Of a stretch of DNA of 64,000 nucleotides, positions 16,579 to 24,103 are shown one piece after another; position 1 is the first letter of the stretch; the number at the start of each line of letters is the position of its first letter. The DNA comes from Streptomyces sp. NBC_01275 (lineage in GTDB: Bacteria; Actinomycetota; Actinomycetes; Streptomycetales; Streptomycetaceae), in assembly GCF_026340655.1 (NCBI RefSeq), contig NZ_JAPEOZ010000001.1, positions 8,928,001 to 8,992,000 on the forward strand, written 5' to 3'. The notes under the pieces were generated by a model. It saw only the letters and a list, made by a program, of their open reading frames with translations. It had not been told where the DNA came from and ran no database searches. The position numbers were made by a program, and so were the translations under genes.

Positions 16579-17517
16579 TCACGCGGTCCAGGACAGCAGG
16601 TTGTCGTAGACGGGGCCGGTGATCCTGGTCCCGGAGTTGGTGGTCGCGCCGCCGTAGGCGTGGACCGCGATGCCGTACCGGCCGCCGTTGACGATGCGGT
16701 ACACGGCGCTGCCGCTCTGGCCGCCCGCGGTGTCGATGTCGTAGTACACCTTCAGCGGGTTCACCGAGCTGATGGAGCGGCCGTCGTACCACTGGGTCCC
16801 CGGGGGCTTGTCGCCCGGGTATCCGGAGATGTTGCCGACCGACTTGAGCAGGTCCGCGTCCGGCCACGCACCGAACCCGAACCAGCCGGTGGTGGAGCCC
16901 AGTTCCGTGGGGATGATGATGGTGCCGTAGTCGTAGTTCTCGTCGCCGGAGTCGGTCCAGCCGCGTACCGAGCGGAAGTTGGTGCTGGTGACGGAACCGA
17001 AGGGCAGCGCCGTGCCGTTGCGGCCGGGCATGACCTGGATGCTCTTGACCCAGCCGTCCTGTCCGGGCACACCGCTGTTCTTGATGTGCACGACGTGTCC
17101 GGCCGTCGCCAGCGTGTGCGGCCCGATGAACCAGCCGGTGCCGATCCAGCGGGAGCCGTCCGCGGCGGTGATCAGCAGCGAGGCGTGCGCCCGCCACGGG
17201 TAGATCGAGGTGTCCATGATCTGGGCGCGGTCGTCCGGCCCGTGAACGGTCTCGGCCACCGGATGCGCCGGGCCGAACGACGCCTCGCCGATGTCCCGCA
17301 GCGCGGCGGTGGGCGCCGTCCACAGGTCGGGCGGCAGCGTGTCGTACTCGGGGCGTCGATAGCCCTCCACCTGTTCCAGACCGCTCGAACCCGGTTGGGC
17401 GGCGGTTCCCTGCACGCCCTCCGACGGGGGGCGGAAGAGCGGCTGTTCGGCGGCCAGCGCCGACAGCTCTTCGGGCTGGTTCGATACGGGCGTGTGTTGA
17501 TCGCGCGTCATGTCCAT
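16579..17517 (-). CDS. S1-type serine protease, glutamyl-endopeptidase (V8) like
   Basis: A 312-residue trypsin-fold protease. The triad is visible as TLATAGHVVH (His141), NYDYGTIII (Asp196) and DTAGGQSGSAVY (Ser268). The IGTGWFIGPH strand and NISGYPGDKPPGTQWYDG region are typical of V8/glutamyl endopeptidase-like (S1B) enzymes. The 100 residues ahead of the domain are polar and unstructured-looking, with no Sec or Tat signal, so the enzyme appears to stay in the cell or be released unconventionally. It is the first gene of the four-gene cassette. GGAAGG sits close to the ATG at 17517 and better spaced to a second ATG at 17511. Confidence 0.9.
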   Translation of the reverse strand: MDMTRDQHTPVSNQPEELSALAAEQPLFRPPSEGVQGTAAQPGSSGLEQVEGYRRPEYDTLPPDLWTAPTAALRDIGEASFGPAHPVAETVHGPDDRAQIMDTSIYPWRAHASLLITAADGSRWIGTGWFIGPHTLATAGHVVHIKNSGVPGQDGWVKSIQVMPGRNGTALPFGSVTSTNFRSVRGWTDSGDENYDYGTIIIPTELGSTTGWFGFGAWPDADLLKSVGNISGYPGDKPPGTQWYDGRSISSVNPLKVYYDIDTAGGQSGSAVYRIVNGGRYGIAVHAYGGATTNSGTRITGPVYDNLLSWTA

Positions 17518-17618
17518 GGGTCCTTCCGGTCGGAGGCCTGTGCTCCCTGCGGGAAGCGCGGAGGGACGGGGAGGGGCCGACGGGGCCGACGAAGCCGGCA
17601 GGGCTGACCGGACGGTCA

Positions 17619-17670
17619 GGATCAGGAACGGGGATCAGGAACGGGGATCAGGAACCAGGATCAGGAGCGC
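17619..17670. repeat. Four 13-bp tandem repeats
   Basis: Units at 17619, 17632, 17645 and 17658 read GGATCAGGAACGG twice, then GGATCAGGAACCA and GGATCAGGAGCGC. They lie about 100 bases upstream of the protease cassette start. Confidence 0.85.
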
Positions 17671-17772
17671 CTGCTGTGGCGCTGCTTCGGCACACACGGG
17701 GCCCGAACTCCCTCATCAGCCACGATAGGCCCATTCGGGTGATCTGGCATCAGCGGCCGAAACCAGCCGAAA

Positions 17773-17860
17773 CCGGGGGAGTCGGGGGACCGGGGAAACT
17801 GGGGAAGTGGGCGAACTGGGGGAAGTGGGGAATCGAGGGAACTGAGGGAGCCGGCGGAGC
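17773..17860 (+). other. G-run array with quadruplex potential
   Basis: Runs of three to five G recur every 8-10 bases (for example GGGGGACCGGGGAAACTGGG) in roughly ten copies. This is a degenerate short repeat with several possible G-quadruplexes on the plus strand, directly after the deformylase stop codon. Confidence 0.6.
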
Positions 17861-17867
17861 CGGGCGG

Positions 17868-18515
17868 TCAGCCGGGCAGCTCGAAGCCCAGCTCCCGCGC
17901 GGCCCGCGCCGGCGTCGGGGCCGCCCAGCGCTCCAGCACGGCCTGGTTGGCGGCGAGCGAGCGCAGCTCGGCCCGGTCGAGGTAGAGCGCGCCGTCGAGG
18001 TGGTCCGTCTCGTGCTGGACGATCCGCGCGGGCCAGCCGGCGAACACCTCGTCCAGCGCCCGGCCGTGCTCGTCCTCGCCGGTCAGCCGCACCTCGGCGG
18101 GCCGGGACACCACGGCCTGATAGCCGGGCACGCTCAGACAGCCCTCGAAGAACGCGGCGCGCACCTCGCCGACCGGCTCGTACGACGGGTTGACCAGGAC
18201 CCGGAACGGCTGGGGCGTCCGGCCGCGGGCCAGCCGCACCTCCTCCGGCACCGGCGCCGGGTCCTCGATGACTGCGATCCGCAGCTCCACGCCGACCTGC
18301 GGTGCGGCGAGGCCGACGCCCGGCGCCGCGTGCATCGTGACGCGCAGGGCCTCGACGAAGCGGGCCAGCAGAGCGGGGGCTAGCTGTCCGTCGTAGCGCT
18401 CGGTTCCGGTGCGCAGGACTGGGTCGCCGGCCGCGACGATGGGCAACGGGCCGCCGGGGGCGAGGAGTTCCTCGATGCGCTCGGCAAGGGGCGCGCGGGG
18501 ACTGGGAGATGCCAT
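17868..18515 (-). CDS. def: Peptide deformylase
   Basis: A 215-residue metallo-enzyme that removes the N-formyl group from nascent proteins. All three family motifs are present: GVGLAAPQ (motif I), EGCLSVPG with the metal-binding Cys (motif II) and QHETDHLDG with the two metal His and catalytic Glu (motif III). Streptomyces genomes normally carry several def paralogues; nothing here (no fmt or priA neighbours) marks this one as the housekeeping copy. The extra N-terminal helix and C-terminal tail ALERWAAP are typical of actinobacterial type. The ribosome site is weak. Some Streptomyces clusters use an extra deformylase for resistance to deformylase inhibitors, which cannot be judged here. Confidence 0.95.
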   Translation of the reverse strand: MASPSPRAPLAERIEELLAPGGPLPIVAAGDPVLRTGTERYDGQLAPALLARFVEALRVTMHAAPGVGLAAPQVGVELRIAVIEDPAPVPEEVRLARGRTPQPFRVLVNPSYEPVGEVRAAFFEGCLSVPGYQAVVSRPAEVRLTGEDEHGRALDEVFAGWPARIVQHETDHLDGALYLDRAELRSLAANQAVLERWAAPTPARAARELGFELPG

Positions 18516-18645
18516 CGGGCCAGCATGCCATGGCGGCCCATGTGATGCAGGTCACTTGAGGTGGCGGGAACTCGGCCGGGTCCCGCCCCGACTACTGGAG
18601 CGTCACGGCTGAAAAGCGTCCCCCTGACCCCGGAGAAGCCCGCCG

Positions 18646-20034
18646 ATGTCCACCGCTCCCCCGACCCTCACGGACGAGGCCCCGCAAGCGGCCCCCGCGC
18701 CGAAGTCCCCCGGCCCGTGGGCCCCGTTGCGCCCCCTGGTTCTGCGTCTGCACTTCTACGCCGGTCTGCTCGTCGCCCCGTTCCTGCTGGTCGCAGCCGT
18801 CACCGGGTTCCTGTACGCCGGCGCGTTCCAGGCCGAGAAGCTCGTGTACTCCCATGAGCTGACCGTCCCGGTGGGCGACACGAAGCTGCCCGTCTCCGAG
18901 CAGGTGGACGCCGCCCGCAAGGCCCACCCCGAGGGCACGGTCGCCGCCGTACGGCCCGCCCCGGAGGCCGACGCCACGACCCGGGTGATGCTGTCCGGCG
19001 TCGAGGGCGTCGACCCCGCCCACACCCTCGCCGTGTTCGTCGACCCCTACACCGGCGAGGTGCGCGGCGCCCTGGAGCAGTACGGCTCGACCGGGGCGCT
19101 GCGGCTGCGCACCTGGATCGACGAGTTCCACCGCGACCTGCACCTCGGCGAGAACGGCCGCCTCTACAGCGAGTTCGCCGCGAGCTGGCTGTGGGTGATC
19201 GCGGGCGGCGGTCTGGTGCTGTGGTTCTCCCGCCGGCGCGCCCTGCGCAAGGTGCGGGGCGCCAGCGGACGGCGCCGCACGCTCGGGCTGCACGGCACGG
19301 TCGGGGTGTGGACGGCCGTCGGCTTCATCTTCCTGTCCGCGACCGGGCTGACCTGGTCGACGTACGCGGGCGCCAACATCGACGAACTGCGCACCTCCCT
19401 CGGCCAGGCCACCCCGTCGGTCTCGGCGGCGGCGAGCGGCGGCGAGCACGCCGGACACGACACGGCCGCCGGCTCCGGAGGGGACGCCGAACACGGCGTC
19501 GGCCTCGACAAGATCCTGGCCGCCGCGCGCGCCGAGGGCCTCGGCGACCCGGTCGAGATCGTCCCGCCCGCGGACGCCTCCTCCGCCTACGTCGTCAAGC
19601 AGGTGCAGCGCAGCTGGCCCGAGAAGCAGGACGCGGTCGCGGTCGACCCGACCACCGGCGAGGTCACCGACGTACTGCGGTTCGCCGACTACCCGCTGCT
19701 CGCCAAGCTGACCCGCTGGGGCATCGACCTGCACACCGGCGTCCTGTTCGGCCTGGTCAACCAGCTCGCGCTCATGCTGCTCGCGCTGGCCCTGATCCTG
19801 CTGATCGTGTGGGGCTACCGCATGTGGTGGCAGCGCGGCCGCGGCAACGCCTTCGGCCGCCCCATCCCGCGCGGCGCCTGGGCACAGGTCCCGCCGTACG
19901 TCCTGGTCCCGCTGATGGCCGCGATCGCCGTCCTCGGCTACTTCGTTCCGCTCCTGGGCATCCCGCTCGCCGGGTTCCTGGTGGCGGACGTGGTGCTGGG
20001 CGAGATCGCGCACCGGCGCAAGGCGTCCGTCTGA
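18646..20034 (+). CDS. PepSY domain-containing membrane protein
   Basis: A 462-residue membrane protein with about four helices. The first helix (HFYAGLLVAPFLLVAAVTGFLYAG) is the conserved PepSY-TM start, an extracellular segment follows with a PepSY-type repeat (FVDPYTGEVRGALEQYG), and HRDLHLGENGRLYSEFAASWLWVIAGGGLVLWF is the second hallmark. A His-rich loop (GGEHAGHDTAAGSGGDAEHG) near residue 265 and a second PepSY-like region (AVDPTTGEVTDVLRFADYPL) precede the last helices. Such proteins are linked to metal (iron or copper) reduction or uptake; the His-rich loop supports a metal link but does not prove it. Stands alone with a strong terminator behind it. Confidence 0.9.
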   Translation: MSTAPPTLTDEAPQAAPAPKSPGPWAPLRPLVLRLHFYAGLLVAPFLLVAAVTGFLYAGAFQAEKLVYSHELTVPVGDTKLPVSEQVDAARKAHPEGTVAAVRPAPEADATTRVMLSGVEGVDPAHTLAVFVDPYTGEVRGALEQYGSTGALRLRTWIDEFHRDLHLGENGRLYSEFAASWLWVIAGGGLVLWFSRRRALRKVRGASGRRRTLGLHGTVGVWTAVGFIFLSATGLTWSTYAGANIDELRTSLGQATPSVSAAASGGEHAGHDTAAGSGGDAEHGVGLDKILAAARAEGLGDPVEIVPPADASSAYVVKQVQRSWPEKQDAVAVDPTTGEVTDVLRFADYPLLAKLTRWGIDLHTGVLFGLVNQLALMLLALALILLIVWGYRMWWQRGRGNAFGRPIPRGAWAQVPPYVLVPLMAAIAVLGYFVPLLGIPLAGFLVADVVLGEIAHRRKASV

Positions 20035-20068
20035 CGGTCCGATGGTCAGACGGTCGGACGGTCTGCGT

Positions 20069-20119
20069 GCACGACGAAGGGCCCGGCGGTGACGATCGCC
20101 GCCGGGCCCTTCGTCGTGC
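20069..20119. terminator. Perfect 21-bp-stem hairpin
   Basis: GCACGACGAAGGGCCCGGCGG pairs perfectly with 20099-20119 around a 9-base loop (TGACGATCG). It lies 35 bases after the PepSY gene and 32 bases from the stop of the convergent TPR gene and should end both transcripts. Confidence 0.9.
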
Positions 20120-20150
20120 GTGGTGCGTCGTACCGCCTCGGAGCTGTGCC

Positions 20151-20522
20151 TCAGGCCTCCGGGAAGTCCCCCGCCAGTGCCGAGGCCAGCCGCAGATGCG
20201 GTCCCGCCTCCTCGCGGCGGCCCTGCCGTTCCAGGGTGCGGCCCAGCATCAGCCGGGCGTAGTGCTCCACCGGGTCGCGCTCGACGATCGTGCGCAACTC
20301 GGTCTCGGCGCGGTGGAGTTGGGCCGAGTGGTAGTAGGAGCGGGCCAGCAGCAGCCGCGGTCCGGTCTGCTCCGGCACCTCTTCGACCAGCCCGACCAGG
20401 ACCCGCGCGGCGGCGGCGTAGTCCTTGGCGTCGAAGAACAGCTGCGCCCTCTCCCAGCGCTCGGCCGCGCTTCCGTGGGCGTAGTACCCGCTCTCGCTGT
20501 TCGTGTCGTTCGTGGTGTCCAC
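20151..20522 (-). CDS. Tetratricopeptide-repeat protein
   Basis: A 123-residue, all-helical protein. TPR-like helix pairs are visible: RWERAQLFFDAKDYAAAARVLVG, GPRLLLARSYYHSAQLHRAETELRTIVER and HYARLMLGRTLERQGRREEA (each helix pair carries the small-residue/Tyr-Ala pattern). The GTG at 20522 is chosen because GGAGG sits six to seven bases ahead; an open frame extends further upstream but has no coding character. Likely a protein-protein adaptor. It lies 53 bases behind the MarR gene on the same strand and may be co-transcribed. Confidence 0.8.
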   Translation of the reverse strand: MDTTNDTNSESGYYAHGSAAERWERAQLFFDAKDYAAAARVLVGLVEEVPEQTGPRLLLARSYYHSAQLHRAETELRTIVERDPVEHYARLMLGRTLERQGRREEAGPHLRLASALAGDFPEA

Positions 20523-20575
20523 TCGTGACCTCCTCCTTCGACGGTCACAACCAGTCGTGCTGGTTGAATATTCCA

Positions 20576-21073
20576 CTACTCGTCGGCGGCGAGCGGCGCC
20601 TCGAGGGGTACGTCGAGCGGTACGTCGAGGGGTACGTCGAGGAGGACCGCCAGTTCGGCGGTGAACGTCCGGGTCCGTGGGCCGTCCAGGCCGCCGAGGG
20701 GCTCCAGCAGGCGCTCCAGCAGCCCCTGGACGACCGTGACGGCCCGCCGGGTGACGTCCTCGCCCCGCTCGGTGAGCGCCAGCTGCACGGCGCGTGGGTC
20801 GCGCGGGTCCCGGGCGCGCTCGATCAGGCCGGCGGACTCCAGGGCGCGCGCGAGCTTCGAGACGTAGAGCGGCTCGAGGCCGGTGTGGTCGGCGAGGCGG
20901 CGCTGACTGGGACGCTCGCCGTCGCGCTGCATGCCGTACAGCGAGGCCACCAGCGAGTACTGCGCGTGGGTGAGCCCGAGGGGGGCCACCGCCCGGTCGA
21001 CCGCCACGCGCCACTTCGTCGACAGCCGCCACACCAGGAAACCGGGCGTCGCCCGTTCGGAACCCTTGCTCAT
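20576..21073 (-). CDS. MarR-family transcriptional regulator
   Basis: A 165-residue winged-helix regulator. The MarR core is clear: LGLTHAQYSLVASLYGM, PSQRRLADHTGLEPLYVSKLARALESAGLIERARDPRDPRAVQLALTERG (recognition helix and wing). The C-terminus carries a short amino-acid repeat, DVPL three times then EAPL, from a 12-bp DNA repeat. The gene downstream of its start (plus-strand side) is a broken TAP-type hydrolase, so it may have lost its natural target. Confidence 0.9.
   Translation of the reverse strand: MSKGSERATPGFLVWRLSTKWRVAVDRAVAPLGLTHAQYSLVASLYGMQRDGERPSQRRLADHTGLEPLYVSKLARALESAGLIERARDPRDPRAVQLALTERGEDVTRRAVTVVQGLLERLLEPLGGLDGPRTRTFTAELAVLLDVPLDVPLDVPLEAPLAADE
20607..20642. repeat. 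Three 12-bp repeats inside the MarR gene
   Basis: GGTACGTCGAGC/G is repeated three times in frame, so copy-number change alters the length of the MarR C-terminal tail by four residues per unit without a frameshift. Confidence 0.85.
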
Positions 21074-21102
21074 GGTCGATAGATTACATGGCTAGTATTT
21101 TT

Positions 21103-21166
21103 GGCCCGCATCGGCCGCATCGGCCGCATCGGCCGCATCGGCCGCATCGGCCGTATCGGCCGTATC
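21103..21166. repeat. 9-bp tandem repeat array (GGCCGCATC)
   Basis: After GGCCCGCATC at 21103, six 9-base units follow from 21113: four GGCCGCATC and two GGCCGTATC. The array lies between the MarR start and the truncated hydrolase reading frame and marks the breakpoint of that gene. Confidence 0.85.
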
Positions 21167-21408
21167 AAGGGAAGGCCCAGCCGGCCCTGCTCGTCAACGC
21201 GACCGGCGACCCGCGCACCACCTACGAGAGCGCGCGGACAGTGCGCCGCATGTGGCCCTCGTCCCGTCTGGTCACCCTCCGCGGCGCGGACCAGCACGCC
21301 GTGCACGGCGTCTTCGGCAGCGAATGCGTCGACACCACCGTCAACACCTACCTCGCCACCGGCCATCTGCCGCCCACGGACCTCGCCTGCGACCGGCCTT
21401 CCGGGTGA
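21167..21408 (+). pseudogene. C-terminal relic of a TAP-type alpha/beta hydrolase
   Basis: The frame reads ALLVNATGDPRTTYESAR, then RLVTLRGADQHAVHGVFGS and CVDTTVNTYLATGHLP before a TGA at 21406. This is the C-terminal (TAP-like) end of secreted Streptomyces tripeptidyl-aminopeptidase-like hydrolases, including the catalytic-acid region (GDPRT) and the His (DQHAV). The first 400 or so residues, with the nucleophile Ser, are missing; the fragment begins at the 9-bp repeat array. An ATG upstream of the array could in theory translate a repeat-peptide fusion, but this would not be an enzyme. Confidence 0.8.
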
Positions 21409-21486
21409 GAGCACGCCAGCAGCCGTCGCTGCGGAGCGCCGCCGCGCCTCGGTTCATCGGACGCGCGGGACAGGAAGGAGACCTCG

Positions 21487-21525
21487 ATGCCGGGCATGGG
21501 CTCCATGGTCCGGCTGAACCGGTGA
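21487..21525 (+). other. 12-codon ORF with a good ribosome site
   Basis: ATG at 21487 is preceded by GGAAGGAGA at good spacing and encodes MPGMGSMVRLNR followed by TGA. No gene continues in the same direction, so it may be the stub of a lost gene rather than a leader peptide. Confidence 0.35.
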
Positions 21526-21545
21526 CCCAGGGGACCCTTTCCCAT

Positions 21546-23117
21546 TCATTCGCGGAGCGCCTTGAGCTGCAGGGCCAGTACGAGCCGTACGTCCGCGTCG
21601 GCGAGGTCGATGCCGGCCGCCTCCTCGATCTTGGTGAGGCGGTAGCGGAGGGTGTTGGTGTGGACGTGCAGCTGCTCCGCGGCGGCGCGGACGTTGCCCT
21701 GGTGCTTCAGCCAGGCGTGCAGGGTCGGGACGTAGTCCGTGCCGTGGGCGGTGTCCTGTTCCTGGAGGCGTCGCAGCGGGGTGACGCTCTCCAGGTCGGC
21801 GACCACCGCGGGTTCCAGGACGCGGATGAGGGCGGCGCGGGCCCAGCAGTCGTCGAAGGCGAGCGGCTCGCCGGGTTCGGGGGCGAGGCGGGCGACGGCC
21901 AGGGCGCGCTCGGCCTCCTTGCGGGAGCGCGGCAGGTCGCCCTGGCCGTCGGCGGCCGAGCCGACGCCGGCGTACACCGGCACCCGGTCGCGTCCCATGC
22001 CGCCGAGCAGGTCCCGTAGCCATGAGTGGACCAGTTCGGCGGAGGGCTCGCGGGGCCGGGCGACCGTGAGGACGAGATACCAGAGGTTGGACAACTGGCC
22101 TGCGTGGACCGTGAGTTCAGGCCCCCGCTGGGTCAGGGCCAGCGCCTGTTCCAGGCGGGAGCGGGCGACGGCGCGTTCGGCCGGGTCGTGCGGGGCCAGG
22201 GCCAGCGAGGCGACCCAGTGGGCCCCGGGCGGCAGTTCGACCGCGTCCGAGGAACCGGTCACCGCGGGACTGCCGTGCAGCAGGACGGCCAGCTGCTCCA
22301 TCTCGACGCGATGACTGCGGTAGTCCTCGGTACGGCGGCGCATGAGCTGCACGGCGACGCGCTGCGCAACCTGGGCGAAGGCGGCGGTCTGCTGCGCGTC
22401 GGGCCGGTCGGCCACGGCCCACATCGTGCCCAGCCCGAAGCTCCCGGCCCGCAGTCCCACCGCGAGCCGGTCGGCGGCCCCCTCGCCGACTCCCCGCACG
22501 GGGACGGGCGTATCGCTGCGGGCGACCTCCTGGGGGATGCCGCGGGCCGCGAGCGCCCGGCCGAAGTCGGCAGGGGCACGGCGGTTCATGAGGGTCTCGG
22601 TCCGTACGGCGTCACCGCCCCGCTGGTCGCTGGAGTAGGCGAGGAGCCAGCCGCGCGGGTCCTCGACGGTGACCGGGCCGCCGACGGCGGTGGCCGCGAG
22701 GTCCGCGAGCGCGAAGAGGTCGCCGGTCCGGTCCTCCCCGGCCTCGGAGGGTTCGGCGTGTTCGGCGATCGTGCCCTGGATCAGGGCCGCGGCCTGGAGC
22801 CAGTCGATCCCGTCGTCCAGGACCAGCACCGCGCAGCCGTGTTCGGCGGCGGCGCCGAGCACCTCGGTGTCGTCCTCGACGCGGCACTTGACGGCCAGTG
22901 CGGCGGAGGTTCCGCGGAGCGTGCGCAGCAGTGCGGCGACCGCCGCCGTCTCGTGCGCGCCGACGGCCAGCAGGATCTCCCCGCGTGCCGAGGCCTGTGC
23001 GGCTCCGGGCTCGTGGATGCGGACGCCGCCGACGGCGAGCGACGGTTCGGGGAGCAGCACGGCCCGCAGGACGTCGCTGCCGAGGGCGGTGACCAGGGAG
23101 TCGAGGGTGCCGCTCAT
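21546..23117 (-). CDS. PucR-family transcriptional regulator
   Basis: A 523-residue regulator. The N-terminal half is the PucR ligand/purine-catabolism-like domain (LAVGGVRIHEPGAAQ, ILLAVGAHETAAV), the middle is a GGDEF-like/CdaR linker region (YAGVGSAADGQGDLPRSRKEAERAL), and the C-terminal helix-turn-helix is HQGNVRAAAEQLHVHTNTLRYRLTKIEE. Such proteins activate nitrogen and amine catabolic genes in response to a metabolite. The start at 23117 follows AGGAAGCC. It lies 47 bases downstream of an SDR gene on the same strand and opposite a second SDR/permease operon, so it is the probable regulator of both. Confidence 0.92.
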   Translation of the reverse strand: MSGTLDSLVTALGSDVLRAVLLPEPSLAVGGVRIHEPGAAQASARGEILLAVGAHETAAVAALLRTLRGTSAALAVKCRVEDDTEVLGAAAEHGCAVLVLDDGIDWLQAAALIQGTIAEHAEPSEAGEDRTGDLFALADLAATAVGGPVTVEDPRGWLLAYSSDQRGGDAVRTETLMNRRAPADFGRALAARGIPQEVARSDTPVPVRGVGEGAADRLAVGLRAGSFGLGTMWAVADRPDAQQTAAFAQVAQRVAVQLMRRRTEDYRSHRVEMEQLAVLLHGSPAVTGSSDAVELPPGAHWVASLALAPHDPAERAVARSRLEQALALTQRGPELTVHAGQLSNLWYLVLTVARPREPSAELVHSWLRDLLGGMGRDRVPVYAGVGSAADGQGDLPRSRKEAERALAVARLAPEPGEPLAFDDCWARAALIRVLEPAVVADLESVTPLRRLQEQDTAHGTDYVPTLHAWLKHQGNVRAAAEQLHVHTNTLRYRLTKIEEAAGIDLADADVRLVLALQLKALRE

Positions 23118-23164
23118 GGGTGGCTTCCTGTCGGATCCGGTGTCGGGAAGGCCTCGCACAGGCT

Positions 23165-23926
23165 TCAGATCGCGGTCATGCCGCCGTCCGCGACCACGGC
23201 GGACCCGGTCATGAAGGTGGAGAGGTCGGAGGCCAGGAACAGGGCGACCGAGGCGATCTCGTCGGGCCGGCCCTCCCGCCCGATCGGCTGCCAGTCCGGC
23301 AGCGACTCCCGTACGGCGTCGATGCCGCCCATGCGCTCCGCGTGCGCCAGGTTGATAGGGGTGTCGACCCAGCCGGGGCAGACGCAGTTGCACCGTACGC
23401 CCATCGTGGCGAAGTCCCGGGCGACGGCCTTGGTGAGCATCAGGACGCCCCCCTTGCTCGCGGTGTAGCCGGCCAGGACGGGCTCGGCGACCAGGCTGTT
23501 GACCGAGCCCATGTTGATGATCGAGCCGCCGCCGGCCCGCAGCAGCGCGGGCACGGCGTACTTGCAGCCGAGGAAGACGCCGCGCAGGTTGACCGCCAGC
23601 ATGCGGTCGAAGTCCTCGACCGAGGTCTCCAGGACGTTTCCGGGGATGGAGACGGCCGCGTTGTTGACCATGGTGGTGAGGCGTCCCCAGTTCCGCTCGG
23701 CCGTCTCCACCGCCGCGGCGACGTCGGCCGGGTCGGAGACGTCCGCGCGCAGCGGCACGACGGCCCCGGGATCCGTGCACAGCTCGGCCGTACGGGCGGC
23801 CCCCGCCTCGTCGACGTCCGCCGCGACCACCCGTGCCCCGGCCGCCACGAAGCCGCGGGTGATCGCCCGCCCGATGCCGCTCGCGGCGCCGGTCACGACC
23901 GCGACCTTCCCCTCCAGGTCGATCAC
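23165..23926 (-). CDS. Short-chain dehydrogenase/reductase (SDR), copy A
   Basis: A 253-residue classical SDR. It has the cofactor motif VVTGAASGIGRAI, NNAA, the active-site YTASKGG with Ser upstream (INMGSVNS) and CNCVCPGWVDTPIN. It closely resembles the divergent SDR at 24104, particularly in the substrate loop WVDTPIN.AHAE..GG. GTG at 23926 (IDLEGKVAVVTG) is the only sensible start, with a weak GGCGGTCCGG ribosome site. It is co-directional with, and just upstream of, the PucR gene. Confidence 0.9.
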   Translation of the reverse strand: MIDLEGKVAVVTGAASGIGRAITRGFVAAGARVVAADVDEAGAARTAELCTDPGAVVPLRADVSDPADVAAAVETAERNWGRLTTMVNNAAVSIPGNVLETSVEDFDRMLAVNLRGVFLGCKYAVPALLRAGGGSIINMGSVNSLVAEPVLAGYTASKGGVLMLTKAVARDFATMGVRCNCVCPGWVDTPINLAHAERMGGIDAVRESLPDWQPIGREGRPDEIASVALFLASDLSTFMTGSAVVADGGMTAI

Positions 23927-23976
23927 GCCGGACCGCCGACCCGTTCGGAAGATCCCACGGCGTGGAGAGGGGAGCG

Positions 23977-23992
23977 TTGGGCAATTGTCCAA
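23977..23992. promoter_or_regulatory. Palindromic operator candidate between the two SDR genes
   Basis: TTGGGCAATTGTCCAA is a 16-bp inverted repeat with a single mismatched pair. It lies 51 bases upstream of SDR copy A and 112 bases upstream of copy B, in the only shared control region of the module, and is a plausible PucR site. Confidence 0.5.
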
Positions 23993-24103
23993 TGACAGGA
24001 TGCAGGGCTCACCGCAGCATTGTGGCATCCCCGGGCGTACATCGGGATATACGGACGTGCGTGATTGGCGGATCGACCAACATGCGCCACGGAAAGAGAC
24101 CCC

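Larger units (their letters stand above)
17518..17867. other. 350-base gap upstream of the protease cassette
   Basis: No gene is supported here. The part next to 17518 must hold the promoter of the protease cassette. The rest is filled by a 13-bp tandem repeat (17619-17670) and a G-tract-rich stretch (17773-17860). No convincing hairpin terminator for the deformylase gene was found. Confidence 0.7.

Noticed and set aside
20523..21032. Extended N-terminus of the TPR gene
   Set aside because: The longer frame overlaps the MarR gene in antisense and lacks coding bias; the GTG at 20522 has a good ribosome site.
23118..23984. PucR fused to an upstream 289-residue extension
   Set aside because: The extension is an out-of-frame shadow of the SDR gene.
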